In this document: positions 25,253 through 34,978 of the stretch, piece after piece
Layout: the number at the start of each line of letters is the position of its first letter
Numbering within the stretch: the first letter of the stretch is position 1
Assembly (NCBI GenBank): GCA_047601745.1
Contig: JASGIS010000001.1
Coordinates: 6,076,001 to 6,140,000 of the forward strand
Direction of reading: 5' to 3'
From: JAKPAM01 sp047601745
GTDB taxonomy: Bacteria; Pseudomonadota; Gammaproteobacteria; Burkholderiales; Burkholderiaceae_E
Length of the DNA stretch: 64,000 nt
Notes under the pieces: generated by a model
Database searches by the model: none
What the model saw: the letters and a program-made list of their open reading frames with translations, nothing else
What the model was told of the DNA's origin: nothing
Program-made: the position numbers and the translations under genes

Positions 25253-26101
25253 ATGCCATCGACCGCCCTGCTGCTGACCGAATCCTGGGCGAGGATCACC
25301 TCGTCGAACCTGAGCCAGACCCTCGTTTCGCTGTGCCTGCTGCTGATCGCGGCACTCGGCATACGGCTGGCCGAGCGCTACTACCGCGACAAGTCGTCCG
25401 GCACGTCCGAACGACGGCGCAGCGCCTACCTGGCGGTGCGCAATTCGATCGGCGTGATCGTCGGCATCCTGCTGCTGGTGATCTGGGGCGGTTGGCTGCA
25501 GCACTTCGCGTTGTCGCTGGCCGCGTTGACGGCCGGCGTGGCCATCGCCGGCAAGGAATTCTTCATGAGCGGCCTGGGCTCGCTGATGCGCATGATGCAG
25601 CGCAGCTACGTGGTCGGCGACCTGATCGAGGTCGCGACGCTGCGCGGCGAGGTCATCGAGATCAACCTGATGTCGACGCGCCTGCTCGAGCAGGGGCCGA
25701 CCGGCTACGTATCGGGACGGACCGTCGAGTTTCCGAACATGATGCTGCTGCTGAACCCGGTCCGCAAACTGTCGCACACCGGCCGGTTCCTGCACGAGTT
25801 CATCCGGATTCCGATCGAACCGGGCCCGCGCGTGTTGTCGGCCAAGGCGCATCTGCTGCAGGCCGGCACGGCCGTGACCGAGCCCTGGATCGACGAAGCG
25901 ACCCGGCATTTCAAGCGGATCGCCGGTGCGTACCTGATCGATCTGCCGGAGAGCAAGCCGATCGTGCTGATCGAGCCGGTCGACGCGCGGCGCGTCGACC
26001 TGGTGCTGCGATTCACGTGTCCGACCGATCAGCGGCTGGTGGTGTCGCAGCAGATTCTCGATCGCTACTACGCGATCGAGACGGACGCGGAGCCGGCGTG
26101 A
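25253..26101 (+). CDS. MscS-like mechanosensitive channel
   Basis: A 282-residue protein from the ATG at 25253. It has two N-terminal membrane segments, then the pore-lining helix LSLAALTAGVAIAGKEFFMSGLGSLM and the beta domain YVVGDLIEVATLRGEVIEINLMSTRL characteristic of MscS. It probably relieves turgor on osmotic downshock. It has fewer helices than long MscK-type channels. An in-frame ATG at 25217 is an alternative start. Confidence 0.85.
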   Translation: MPSTALLLTESWARITSSNLSQTLVSLCLLLIAALGIRLAERYYRDKSSGTSERRRSAYLAVRNSIGVIVGILLLVIWGGWLQHFALSLAALTAGVAIAGKEFFMSGLGSLMRMMQRSYVVGDLIEVATLRGEVIEINLMSTRLLEQGPTGYVSGRTVEFPNMMLLLNPVRKLSHTGRFLHEFIRIPIEPGPRVLSAKAHLLQAGTAVTEPWIDEATRHFKRIAGAYLIDLPESKPIVLIEPVDARRVDLVLRFTCPTDQRLVVSQQILDRYYAIETDAEPA

Positions 26102-26120
26102 CGGCTCCGCGAGCGGCGGA

Positions 26121-27320
26121 TCAGACCGCCGCGTAGCTGCGCAGGCGCAGCGCCATTTCCTGCAGCGCACGGACGCCGCTGGCTTCGGCCCGCGCGCACC
26201 ATTGCTGCAGTTGGTGGACGAGCTGCTCGCCCGACTGGTGCGAACGCTCCCACAGTTGCGACAGCTCGCTGCGCATCTCGACCAGCGTGCGCAGGCGATC
26301 GCTGGCGGCCATGACCTCGGGCAGCTTGGCCCGGTGCTGCTGGCTCCACTTGCTGTCGTCACGCGCCAGCCAACTGCGTGCCGACGCGATCAACTGGCTC
26401 TCGGGGGCCTTGATCGAACGCAGGCGCCGGGCCTCTTCGTTGCACGCGCGGCGCAGCTTGGCCGCATAGGTCGCCATCACGTCGTAGCGATGATGGATGA
26501 CGGCCTGCAGCGCTTCGAGGTCGATCTTGCTGCGCGCGGCCACCAGCTTGGGCTTGGGCGCGACCTTGCGCACCTTGGCCAGCCCCAGCCACGACATCAT
26601 CTTGATGTAGCCCCAGCCCACGTCGATCTCGTACCACTTGTTCGAGAACTTGGCCGAGCTGCCGAACGCATGGTGGTTGTTGTGCAGCTCCTCGCCGCCG
26701 ATCAGGAAGCCCCAGGGCACGAGGTTCGTGCTGGTGTCGGCGACGTCGAAATTGCGATAGCCGACGTAGTGGCCGACGCCGTTGATGACGCCCGCGGCCC
26801 AGAACGGGATCCACAGCATCTGGATCGCGAACACGGTCAGGCCGATCGCGCCGAACAGCAGCACGTTGATGACCAGCGTCAGGTACACACCCCAGACCGA
26901 ATGCTTCGAGTACAGGTTGCGCTCGATCCAGTCGTCCGGCGTGCCGTGGCCGTAGCGGTCGATCTCGGGCTTGTCGGCCGCCGAGACCCGGTACAGTTCG
27001 GCGCCTTCGAGCAGCACCTTCTTGATGCCGAAGATCTGCGGGCTGTGCGGATCATCGACGGTCTCGCACTTGGCGTGGTGCTTGCGGTGGACCGCCGCCC
27101 ACTCCTTGGTGACCATGCCGGTTGTCAGCCACAGCCAGAACCGGAAGAAGTGCGAGACGACCGGATGCAGGTCCAGCGCCCGGTGCGCCTGACAGCGGTG
27201 CAGGTAAATGGTGACCCCGGCGATCGTGATGTGGGTCACGACCAGCGTGTAGATGACGATCTGCCACCAACTGAAATTCAGCAGTCCGGTGTCCAGAAAC
27301 GACAGAATCGAATCGATCAA
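26121..27320 (-). CDS. Acyl-CoA/acyl-lipid fatty acid desaturase
   Basis: A 399-residue membrane di-iron desaturase with the three histidine boxes HRCQAHRAL, HRKHHAKCE and HNNHHAFGS, and four transmembrane helices in the usual places. It is probably a delta-9-type enzyme introducing a double bond for membrane fluidity. Roughly the last 130 residues form a highly charged helical extension after the catalytic core. The upstream gap (27321-27507) contains GTGTT and AACAC arms separated by a T-rich loop that could form a small hairpin. Confidence 0.9.
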   Translation of the reverse strand: MIDSILSFLDTGLLNFSWWQIVIYTLVVTHITIAGVTIYLHRCQAHRALDLHPVVSHFFRFWLWLTTGMVTKEWAAVHRKHHAKCETVDDPHSPQIFGIKKVLLEGAELYRVSAADKPEIDRYGHGTPDDWIERNLYSKHSVWGVYLTLVINVLLFGAIGLTVFAIQMLWIPFWAAGVINGVGHYVGYRNFDVADTSTNLVPWGFLIGGEELHNNHHAFGSSAKFSNKWYEIDVGWGYIKMMSWLGLAKVRKVAPKPKLVAARSKIDLEALQAVIHHRYDVMATYAAKLRRACNEEARRLRSIKAPESQLIASARSWLARDDSKWSQQHRAKLPEVMAASDRLRTLVEMRSELSQLWERSHQSGEQLVHQLQQWCARAEASGVRALQEMALRLRSYAAV

Positions 27321-27507
27321 ACCAAATCTCCATCAAAGGAAATGTGAGCGGCGACGCGACGGCGCGCTCACGCTGGACGCGAATCGACCCAGCGTCTCAC
27401 AGTCTACCCGAAGGCTCCGAGTCTATCCGTTAAGTCGCGTTCGCCGTGTGTTTTTTCAAGAACACAGACGTTCCATCGGTCGGAAAATGACTAAAAACTG
27501 ACGGGCG

Positions 27508-28899
27508 TCAAACCGATGGCCCACTGCGGATCTCGCGCCGGGGCGCCGGCACCTCGATGCCCGCCTCGCGAAAACGCGGCCAGATCGCCATCGCCACGTC
27601 GGACAGCACGCGCCCCTGCCCCTTGTGGGGGTCGGCCAGCGAGAAGCCGACTTCCAAACTGATCCCATCAGGATCGAACCGTGCGAGCGACACCGACGGC
27701 GGCGGATCGGCCAGCACGCGCGGCGTCGCGCGCGCCGCGTCGATCGCCAGCCGGATCGCCTGATCGAGGTCGGTCCCGTAGGCGACCTGGATCGGCAGGC
27801 TCAGGCGCAGCCGCCCGGATCGCGAGAAGTTCTGCACGACCGAGCCGACCAGCGAGTCGTTCGGCATGATGTGGATCGCGCCGTTGCCGGCCTCGATCAG
27901 CGTGAACCGCGTCCGGATGTCCTTGACGGTGCCCTGCACGGCATCGATCCGGACCAGATCGCCGAGCCGGATCTGGCGTTCGAGCAGCACGACGAAGCCG
28001 CTGATGTAGTTGCTGGCGATCCGCTGCAGGCCCAGGCCGATGCCGACGCCCAGCGCGCCGCCGAAGATCGACAACGCGCTCAGGTCGATGCCGACGATCG
28101 AGAAGCCCATCAGCAGCGCGACGATCAAAAACAACGACTGGATCAGCCGCGACAGCACGGCGCGCAGGCTGACGTCGATCGACGCGGCCGCCAGCAGGCG
28201 CGCCTCGACCAGGCCGCCGAGCCAGACCGCCGCCAGCACGGTGACCAGGATCCAGAACGCGCTCGACAGCATCATCCACGCGTCGAGCGTCTGCGCGCCG
28301 ACCGGGAAGCGGATCGAGCGCAGCAGCGTCACCACGTCGTCGGCATAGCCGGTCACGTGCAGCGCGACCGTCCCCCAGACCAGGCCGACCAGCGAGCGCT
28401 CGAACGCGACCAGCATCGACGAGCGCGACACCGACGAGACGACGTAGACGATCGTGCGAACCAGCACCATCGCCACCGTCATGACGATCGCCAGCCGCAG
28501 CACGTTCGTCGCCATCCACCGGTCCATCACCAGCCGGACGACGCTCAGAAGACCCAGAGAGAACAACGGAAACAGCAGCCGGGCGATCGCCTCGCGCGCC
28601 TGCAGCCTGCCGAACAGGCCGTGCGACGCCTGGTCGACCTCGGCGGCGACCGCCTGATCGGTGGTGCTGCCGCCGGCCGCTTCGGCCGCCAGCGCAGCCG
28701 CGGTCGCCGCCACCGCCGGATCGACGTCGGTCACGCGCGACAACGCCTCCCGGCGCCAGCGCCGCAGCAGCACGCCGGATCCGGCCCAGGCCACGATCAG
28801 GCAGGCCGCCAGCGCCAGGATCTGCCAGACGACCGACGGCTGCTGCAGATCCCGCCAGAAATCCAGCAGCATCGAATGCAGCAGCCGCTCGGTGTTCAT
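27508..28899 (-). CDS. MscS family mechanosensitive channel (multi-helix)
   Basis: A 463-residue protein from the ATG at 28897-28899: about five N-terminal membrane segments, then the MscS core with LSALSIFGGALGVGIGLGLQRIASNYISG and the beta domain RLGDLVRIDAVQGTVKDIRTRFTLIE. A cytosolic domain with SVSLARFDPDGISLEVGF follows. The size fits YnaI/YbdG-like channels. Its start overlaps the rsmB stop (ATGA), so it is the last gene of purN-rsmB-mscS. Confidence 0.9.
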   Translation of the reverse strand: MNTERLLHSMLLDFWRDLQQPSVVWQILALAACLIVAWAGSGVLLRRWRREALSRVTDVDPAVAATAAALAAEAAGGSTTDQAVAAEVDQASHGLFGRLQAREAIARLLFPLFSLGLLSVVRLVMDRWMATNVLRLAIVMTVAMVLVRTIVYVVSSVSRSSMLVAFERSLVGLVWGTVALHVTGYADDVVTLLRSIRFPVGAQTLDAWMMLSSAFWILVTVLAAVWLGGLVEARLLAAASIDVSLRAVLSRLIQSLFLIVALLMGFSIVGIDLSALSIFGGALGVGIGLGLQRIASNYISGFVVLLERQIRLGDLVRIDAVQGTVKDIRTRFTLIEAGNGAIHIMPNDSLVGSVVQNFSRSGRLRLSLPIQVAYGTDLDQAIRLAIDAARATPRVLADPPPSVSLARFDPDGISLEVGFSLADPHKGQGRVLSDVAMAIWPRFREAGIEVPAPRREIRSGPSV

Positions 28900-30263
28900 G
28901 CGCTCGAGCCGGCGCGGGTCCAGCACGCCGCGAAGAAGCCGTCGCAGTCGTCGCGGTCGGGCCGCAACTGCAGGAAACGCGCGCCGGGGTCGGCCGGATC
29001 GCGGCCGATGCCGACGGCCAGGCGTTCGAGCAGCGGACCGATCGGCTCGGGCCGCCAGTCCGGATGGCCGGCGTCGAAGCCCTCGGCGATCCGCTGGTTC
29101 TCGGCCGCCAGCAGACTGCAGGTCGCGTAGACCAGCGTGCCGCCCGGCTTGACCAGCCGGGCCGCCGCTTCGAGGATCGATGCCTGCGTCCGGCACAGCC
29201 GGCCGATCTCGGCCTCGTCGATCCGCCATTTAAGGTCCGGATTGCGCCGCAGGGTGCCCGATCCGCTGCACGGCGCATCGACCAGCACGACGTCGGCGCG
29301 GCCGGCCAGCCGCACGAGCTTCGGATCGTTCTCGCTGTCGATCGCCATCGGCTGCACGTTGGTCGCGCCGGCCCGCGCCAGGCGCGGGCGCAGCTTGGCC
29401 AGCCGCGCCGCCGACACGTCGCACGCGTAGACCTGGCCGGTGTTCTTCAGCAACGCGGCCAGCGCCAGCGTCTTGCCGCCGGCGCCCGCGCAGAAATCGA
29501 CGACCGTCCGACCCCGTCGGGGCGCGGCCAGCAGCGCCAGCAACTGGCTGCCGGCGTCCTGGACCTCGACGCCGCCCGATTCGAACAGGCGGCTGCGCTC
29601 GAGCGCCGGCTTGCCCTCGACGCGAAGCGCGCCGGGCACGCCCGGCCACGGATGCGCGACGATGCGGTCGGCGGCCAGCGCGCGGACCGCGTCGTCGATC
29701 GTCGTCTTCGAGGTGTTGACGCGCAGGTCCAGCGGCGCCGGGCGCAGCAGCGCCTGCGCGATCGACGCGGCCGCGGCGTCGCCGTGCGTCGCCCGCAGCG
29801 CCTCCCACAGCCAGTCGGGCAGGCTGAACCGGATCGGCGGCGCGACGGCCGCCGGATCCAGCGCGCAGACGCGGTCCAGCCACGGCTGTTCGGCCGGTTC
29901 GACGGCCAGCGCCGGACGTCCGCCCGGAGCGGCGCCCGCGTCGGCGAGCCGCCGCTGCGCGATCAGCGCCAGCCGCCGCGGCATCGGCCCGATGCCGCTC
30001 TGCGCCCAGTTCGCGTACAGGCGCCGGTGCCGCAGCACGTCGAACACCGTCTCGGCGATCACGCCGCGATCGCGCCGCCCGAGCGAAGGCTGCGAGCGAA
30101 AGAAGTCGCGCAGCACCAGATCGGCGGGCCGGGCGCCGTCCAGCGCCAGCGCCAGCGCGTCGAGCAGCCGCTGGCCCAGCGCGGAGACGGCCCCGCCGCG
30201 CGGTGCCGCGTCGTCGCGCCGCATCGCTTTCGCCTTTACCTTCGCCGGGCCCCCGCGCCTCAC
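28896..30263 (-). CDS. rsmB: 16S rRNA m5C967 methyltransferase
   Basis: An RsmB/NOP-type protein of about 455 residues. It has an N-terminal NusB-like RNA-binding domain (VLRDFFRSQPSLGRRDRGVIAETVFDVLR) and a Rossmann methyltransferase domain. SAM-binding is seen in DFCAGAGGKTLALA, with the catalytic cysteines in VLVDAPCSGSGTLRRNPD and VYATCSL. The GTG at 30261-30263 overlaps the purN stop by four bases and is taken as the start; the ATG at 30224 is the alternative. It methylates 16S rRNA, so the context with purN is housekeeping. Confidence 0.9.
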   Translation of the reverse strand: MRRGGPAKVKAKAMRRDDAAPRGGAVSALGQRLLDALALALDGARPADLVLRDFFRSQPSLGRRDRGVIAETVFDVLRHRRLYANWAQSGIGPMPRRLALIAQRRLADAGAAPGGRPALAVEPAEQPWLDRVCALDPAAVAPPIRFSLPDWLWEALRATHGDAAAASIAQALLRPAPLDLRVNTSKTTIDDAVRALAADRIVAHPWPGVPGALRVEGKPALERSRLFESGGVEVQDAGSQLLALLAAPRRGRTVVDFCAGAGGKTLALAALLKNTGQVYACDVSAARLAKLRPRLARAGATNVQPMAIDSENDPKLVRLAGRADVVLVDAPCSGSGTLRRNPDLKWRIDEAEIGRLCRTQASILEAAARLVKPGGTLVYATCSLLAAENQRIAEGFDAGHPDWRPEPIGPLLERLAVGIGRDPADPGARFLQLRPDRDDCDGFFAACWTRAGSSA

Positions 30264-30913
30264 GCGTCGCTCCACAGCCAGCGCGGCGCCGCATCGGCCG
30301 GATCGCGCCACGACGGCTCGCCGCCGCGCAGCCGCATCCGGTCATGGACCAGCCAGCCGACCACCATCGGATAAAGCGCGTGCTCGGCGCGCAGCACGCG
30401 TTCGCCGAGCGCCTGTTCGTCGTCGCCGTCGCGCACCGGCACGGCCGCCTGCGCGAGGATCCGGCCGCTGTCGACTTCGTTGACGACCATGTGGACGGTC
30501 GCGCCGTGCACGCGCACGCCGGCGGCCAGTGCCTGGCGGTGCGTGGCCACGCCGGGAAACGCGGGCAGCAGCGACGGATGGATGTTGATCAGCCGGTCGG
30601 CATAGTGCGCGACGAACGCGGGCGCCAGGATCCGCATGAATCCGGCCAGCACGACCAGATCGGGGGCCAGCGGATCGATCGCAGCGATCATCGCCTCGTC
30701 GAAGGCCGCCCGGTCGGGATGGCTGCGATGATCCAGTTCGATGACCGGCAGCCCGTGCCCGCGCGCCAGCGCCGCGCCCGCCGTATCCGGCCGGCTCGCG
30801 ACGACACCGACGATGTCGGCCGGCCAGGCCTCGTCACGGCACGCTCGCACGAGCGCGTCCATGTTCGAGCCGCGCCCCGATATCAGGATCACCAATCGCT
30901 TACGCAACAACAT
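30260..30913 (-). CDS. purN: Phosphoribosylglycinamide formyltransferase
   Basis: GAR transformylase, 217 residues from the ATG at 30911-30913, transferring a formyl group from 10-formyl-THF in purine synthesis. Visible are the substrate-binding ILISGRGSNMDAL, the catalytic region with LAGFMRIL, NIHPSLLPAFPG, and the catalytic aspartate region HMVVNEVDSG. It is divergent from ribF and coupled to rsmB. Confidence 0.95.
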   Translation of the reverse strand: MLLRKRLVILISGRGSNMDALVRACRDEAWPADIVGVVASRPDTAGAALARGHGLPVIELDHRSHPDRAAFDEAMIAAIDPLAPDLVVLAGFMRILAPAFVAHYADRLINIHPSLLPAFPGVATHRQALAAGVRVHGATVHMVVNEVDSGRILAQAAVPVRDGDDEQALGERVLRAEHALYPMVVGWLVHDRMRLRGGEPSWRDPADAAPRWLWSDA

Positions 30914-31081
30914 TCGCCTCGCGCATCCGGGCCGGCGCCGGTCGTGCCGGGCGCCGCCCGGCGCTCGGCGTCGACGGCCGGCCCCTCGGCCGGCGCTGCC
31001 CGCCGGGCGCCACTTTACCACCGCGGTTCGGCCCTTCCGCCCCGAATGGCTTAAACTTCAACGTTTTGCCGCCCGAACCGG

Positions 31082-32062
31082 ATGCACGCTTTCCGTCGAC
31101 TCCCGCCGCTGGACCAACGCCGCCCGTGCGCGTTGACGATCGGCAATTTCGACGGTGTGCACCGCGGGCACCTGGCGATCCTGACCCGTCTGGCCGACGA
31201 GGCGCGCCGGCGCGGCCTCGTCAGTTGCGTGCTGACGTTCGAGCCGCATCCGCGCGAATACTTCGCGAGGACCGGTCGCGGAACGGCACCGGCCCGGATC
31301 TCCACGCTGCGCGACAAGCTCGAGGCACTGAAGCTGTACGGCGTGGATCGCGTCAACATCGCGCATTTCAACGCCCGCCTCGCCGCGCTGCCGGCCGAGG
31401 ACTTCGTGCGCGACCTGCTGGTCGACGGCCTGCAGGTCCGGTATCTGCTGATCGGCGACGACTTTCGCTTCGGCGCGCAGCGCCGCGGCGACTTCGCGCT
31501 GCTGCGCCGGATGGCCGGCGGCGACGGCGATCCGCGCCGCGCGTTCGACGTCGAGGCGATGCCGACGATCGAGGACGACGGCGCGCGGATCTCGAGCACC
31601 GCGATCCGCCAGGCGCTGGCCGACGGCCGGCTGGCCGACGCGCGCCAGTTGCTGGGCCGCGCGTACTGCATCTCCGGGCACGTCGTGCACGGCCGCAAGC
31701 TCGGCCGCACGCTGGGCTTTCCGACGATGAACGTGCGGATCCCGTTCGATCGCCCGGCGCTGTCGGGCATCTTCGCGGTCCGCGTGCACGGCCTGCCGCC
31801 CCCGGCCGGCGACGCATCGGCGATCCCGGCGCCGATCGACGGCGTGGCCAGCCTCGGCACGCGGCCGGCGGTCGAGGCGCATGGCCGGCCGCTGCTCGAA
31901 GTCCACCTGTTCGATTTCGATCGCAACGTCTACGGCGAGATCGTTCGCGTCGAGTTCGTCCGCAAGCTGCGCGACGAGCGGCACTTCGACTCGCTCGACG
32001 CGCTGACGGTGCAGATCGACGCAGACGCGCGCCAGGCGCGCGACGTGTTGCGCCAACCCTGA
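31082..32062 (+). CDS. ribF: Bifunctional riboflavin kinase/FAD synthetase
   Basis: A 326-residue RibF. The N-terminal nucleotidyltransferase domain has TIGNFDGVHRGH, the HIGH-like nucleotide motif, and FEPHPREYF, with ISSTAIRQAL closing it. The C-terminal riboflavin kinase domain has GRTLGFPTMNV and LLEVHLFDFDRNVYGE. It makes FMN and FAD. It precedes ileS by 11 bp, part of the conserved ribF-ileS-lspA order. Confidence 0.96.
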   Translation: MHAFRRLPPLDQRRPCALTIGNFDGVHRGHLAILTRLADEARRRGLVSCVLTFEPHPREYFARTGRGTAPARISTLRDKLEALKLYGVDRVNIAHFNARLAALPAEDFVRDLLVDGLQVRYLLIGDDFRFGAQRRGDFALLRRMAGGDGDPRRAFDVEAMPTIEDDGARISSTAIRQALADGRLADARQLLGRAYCISGHVVHGRKLGRTLGFPTMNVRIPFDRPALSGIFAVRVHGLPPPAGDASAIPAPIDGVASLGTRPAVEAHGRPLLEVHLFDFDRNVYGEIVRVEFVRKLRDERHFDSLDALTVQIDADARQARDVLRQP

Positions 32063-32073
32063 GGAACCTGATC

Positions 32074-34956
32074 ATGGCCAAGAAACCGGCCGCACCCGAA
32101 TCGGCGTACCGCGCGACGCTGAACCTGCCGGACACCCCGTTCCCGATGCGTGGCGACCTGCCCAGGCGCGAACCGCAGTGGACCGCCGAATGGCAGGACA
32201 AGGGCCTGTACAAACGGATCCGCGCGCTGTCGGCCGGCCGCCCGCTGTGGCAGTTGCACGACGGCCCGCCGTTCGCCAACGGCGACATCCACAACGGCCA
32301 CGCCGTCAACAAGATCCTGAAGGACATCGTCGTCAAGAGCCGGCAGATGGCGGGCTTCGATGCGCACTACATCCCGGGCTGGGATTGCCACGGCATGCCG
32401 ATCGAGATCCGCATCGAGAAGGAGTACGGCCGCAACCTGCCGCCCGACGAGGTGCAGTCCCGCTCGCGCGCTTATGCGACCGAGCAGATCGCCCGGCAGA
32501 AGGCCGGCTTCATCCGGCTCGGCGTGCTCGGCGACTGGGACGATCCTTATCTGACGATGGCGCCGGGCAACGAGGCCGACGAGTTGCGCGCGCTCGGCCG
32601 CATCCTCGAGAAAGGCTACGTGTTCCGCGGTCTGAAGCCGGTCAACTGGTGCTTCGACTGCCAGTCGGCGCTGGCCGAGGCCGAAGTCGAGTACGCGGAC
32701 AAGGTCGACCCGGCCGTCGACGTCGGCTTCCCGTTCGCCGCCGACCAATTGCCGGCGCTGGCGCGCGCGTTCGGCCTGCCGTCGCTGCCGATCGAACGCG
32801 GCCTGTGCGTGATCTGGACGACCACGCCGTGGACGCTGCCGGCCAACCAGGCGCTGAACCTGCACCCCGAGTTCGACTACGCGCTGGTCGAGACGGTCTG
32901 GCTCGGCGAGCCGGCGCTGCTGCTGCTGGCCGCCGAGCGCGTCGAAGCCTGCCTGGCCGCGTGGAAGCTGGCCGGCAAGGTCATCGCCACCTGCAAGGGC
33001 AGCGCGCTCGACCGCATCGAGTTCAGGCACCCGTTCGCCGACCGGCGCTCGCCGGTGTTCCTCGGCGAATACGTGACGCTGGACACCGGGACCGGCGTCG
33101 TGCACTCGGCGCCCGCTTATGGCGTCGAGGACTTCGTGTCGTGCAAGGCGCACGGGATGACCGACGCCGACATCCTGCAGCCGGTGATGGGCGACGGCCG
33201 GTACACGTCGACGATGCCCGACTGGCCCGGCGGCCGCATCGTCGCCGGCAAATCGATCTGGGACGCCAATCCGCTGATCGTCGAGACGCTGCGCGAGCGC
33301 GGCGTGCTGCTGAACGTCGCGCACGACAAGCACTCGTACATGCATTGCTGGCGGCACAAGACGCCGATCATCTATCGCGCGTCGTCGCAGTGGTTCGCCG
33401 GCATGGACGTCACGCCGAAGGACGGCGGTCCGACGCTGCGCGAGACCGCGCTCGCCGGCATCGAGGCGACGACGTTCTATCCGGCCTGGGGCAAGGCGCG
33501 GCTGCACAACATGATCGCCAACCGCCCGGACTGGACGCTGTCGCGCCAGCGCCAGTGGGGCGTGCCGATGGCGTTCTTCGTGCACAAGGAAACCGGCGCG
33601 CTGCATCCGAAGACGTCCGAATTGATCGAACTGGTCGCGCGCCAGTTCGAGCAGCACGGCATCGAGGTGTGGCAGCGGATCGACGCGCGCGAGATGCTGG
33701 CCTCGGTCGGCGAGCCCGAACCGGACATGTGGGTCAAGAACCGCGACACGCTCGACGTCTGGTTCGACTCGGGCAGCACGCACCAGACGGTGCTGCGCGG
33801 CTCGCACGCCAAGGACTCGGCGTTCCCGGCCGACATGTACCTCGAGGGCAGCGACCAGCACCGCGGCTGGTTCCATTCGTCGCTGCTGACCTCGTCGATG
33901 CTCAACGGCGTGCCGCCGTACAAGTCGCTGCTGACGCACGGCTTCGTCGTCGACGGCCAGGGCCGCAAGATGTCCAAGTCGCTGGGCAACGGCATCGAGC
34001 CGCAGGAGATCTACGGCAAGCTCGGCGCCGAGATCCTGCGGCTGTGGATCGCCAGCACCGACTACTCGGGCGAGCTGGCGCTGTCCGACGAGATCCTCAA
34101 GCGCGTCGTCGAGTCGTATCGCCGGATCCGCAACACGCTACGCTTCCTGCTGGCCAACGTCAGCGATTTCGACCCGGCCAGCGACGCGGTACCGGTCGAG
34201 CGGATGCTCGAGATCGACCGCTACGCGGTGGCGATGACCGCCGCTTGGCAGCGCGGCATCGAGCAGGACTACGCGCGCTTCGAGTTCCACCCGGTGATGG
34301 CCAAGCTGCAGGTGTTCTGCTCGGAAGACCTGGGCGCGTTCTACCTGGACATCCTGAAGGACCGGCTGTACACGACGCAGCCCGGCAGCCACGCACGCCG
34401 CTCGGCGCAGACCGCGCTGTACCTGATCACCGACGCGCTGCTGCGGCTGATGGCGCCGGCGCTGTCGTTCACCGCCGAAGAGGCCTGGCAGGTCTTCTCG
34501 CCCGATCGCTGGAAGGCCGGCGGCGAGACGATCTTCACGCAGACCTGGCTCGCGTGGCCCGAGGTGCCGGGCGCCGACGCGCTGATCGCCAAGTGGACGC
34601 GGATCCGCGCGGTGCGCGCCGAGGTGCTCAAGCAGCTCGAGGAAGCGCGCGGCCGCGGCGAGATCGGCGCGTCGCTGCAGGCCGAGATCGACGTGCAGGT
34701 GCCGGCCGCCGACCACCCGCTGCTGGCCTCGCTCGGCGACGACCTGCGCTTCGTGACGATCACGTCGCAGGCGACGCTGCTGCCGCCGTCGCCGGACGAC
34801 GCGACGCGGATCACCGTACGGCCCAGCTCGGCGTCCAAGTGCGACCGCTGCTGGCACTATCGCGCCGACGTCGGCCGGCACGCCGATCATCCGCTGCTGT
34901 GCGACCGCTGCTACGACAACCTGTTCGGCGCCGGCGAACAGCGGGCCTTCGCCTGA
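32074..34956 (+). CDS. ileS: Isoleucyl-tRNA synthetase
   Basis: A 960-residue class I synthetase. The HIGH-type motif is GDIHNGHAVNK (about residues 70-80), KMSKS is at residues 632-636 (GRKMSKSLGNG), and an editing domain lies between them with TTTPWTLPANQAL. The C-terminal zinc site has four cysteines at 923, 926, 943 and 946. It is the eubacterial type. It lies downstream of ribF and 22 bp before lspA. The ATG at 32074 is supported by a GAGG Shine-Dalgarno. Confidence 0.98.
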   Translation: MAKKPAAPESAYRATLNLPDTPFPMRGDLPRREPQWTAEWQDKGLYKRIRALSAGRPLWQLHDGPPFANGDIHNGHAVNKILKDIVVKSRQMAGFDAHYIPGWDCHGMPIEIRIEKEYGRNLPPDEVQSRSRAYATEQIARQKAGFIRLGVLGDWDDPYLTMAPGNEADELRALGRILEKGYVFRGLKPVNWCFDCQSALAEAEVEYADKVDPAVDVGFPFAADQLPALARAFGLPSLPIERGLCVIWTTTPWTLPANQALNLHPEFDYALVETVWLGEPALLLLAAERVEACLAAWKLAGKVIATCKGSALDRIEFRHPFADRRSPVFLGEYVTLDTGTGVVHSAPAYGVEDFVSCKAHGMTDADILQPVMGDGRYTSTMPDWPGGRIVAGKSIWDANPLIVETLRERGVLLNVAHDKHSYMHCWRHKTPIIYRASSQWFAGMDVTPKDGGPTLRETALAGIEATTFYPAWGKARLHNMIANRPDWTLSRQRQWGVPMAFFVHKETGALHPKTSELIELVARQFEQHGIEVWQRIDAREMLASVGEPEPDMWVKNRDTLDVWFDSGSTHQTVLRGSHAKDSAFPADMYLEGSDQHRGWFHSSLLTSSMLNGVPPYKSLLTHGFVVDGQGRKMSKSLGNGIEPQEIYGKLGAEILRLWIASTDYSGELALSDEILKRVVESYRRIRNTLRFLLANVSDFDPASDAVPVERMLEIDRYAVAMTAAWQRGIEQDYARFEFHPVMAKLQVFCSEDLGAFYLDILKDRLYTTQPGSHARRSAQTALYLITDALLRLMAPALSFTAEEAWQVFSPDRWKAGGETIFTQTWLAWPEVPGADALIAKWTRIRAVRAEVLKQLEEARGRGEIGASLQAEIDVQVPAADHPLLASLGDDLRFVTITSQATLLPPSPDDATRITVRPSSASKCDRCWHYRADVGRHADHPLLCDRCYDNLFGAGEQRAFA

Positions 34957-34978
34957 TGCGCGTGCGCGCCCCGCTCCG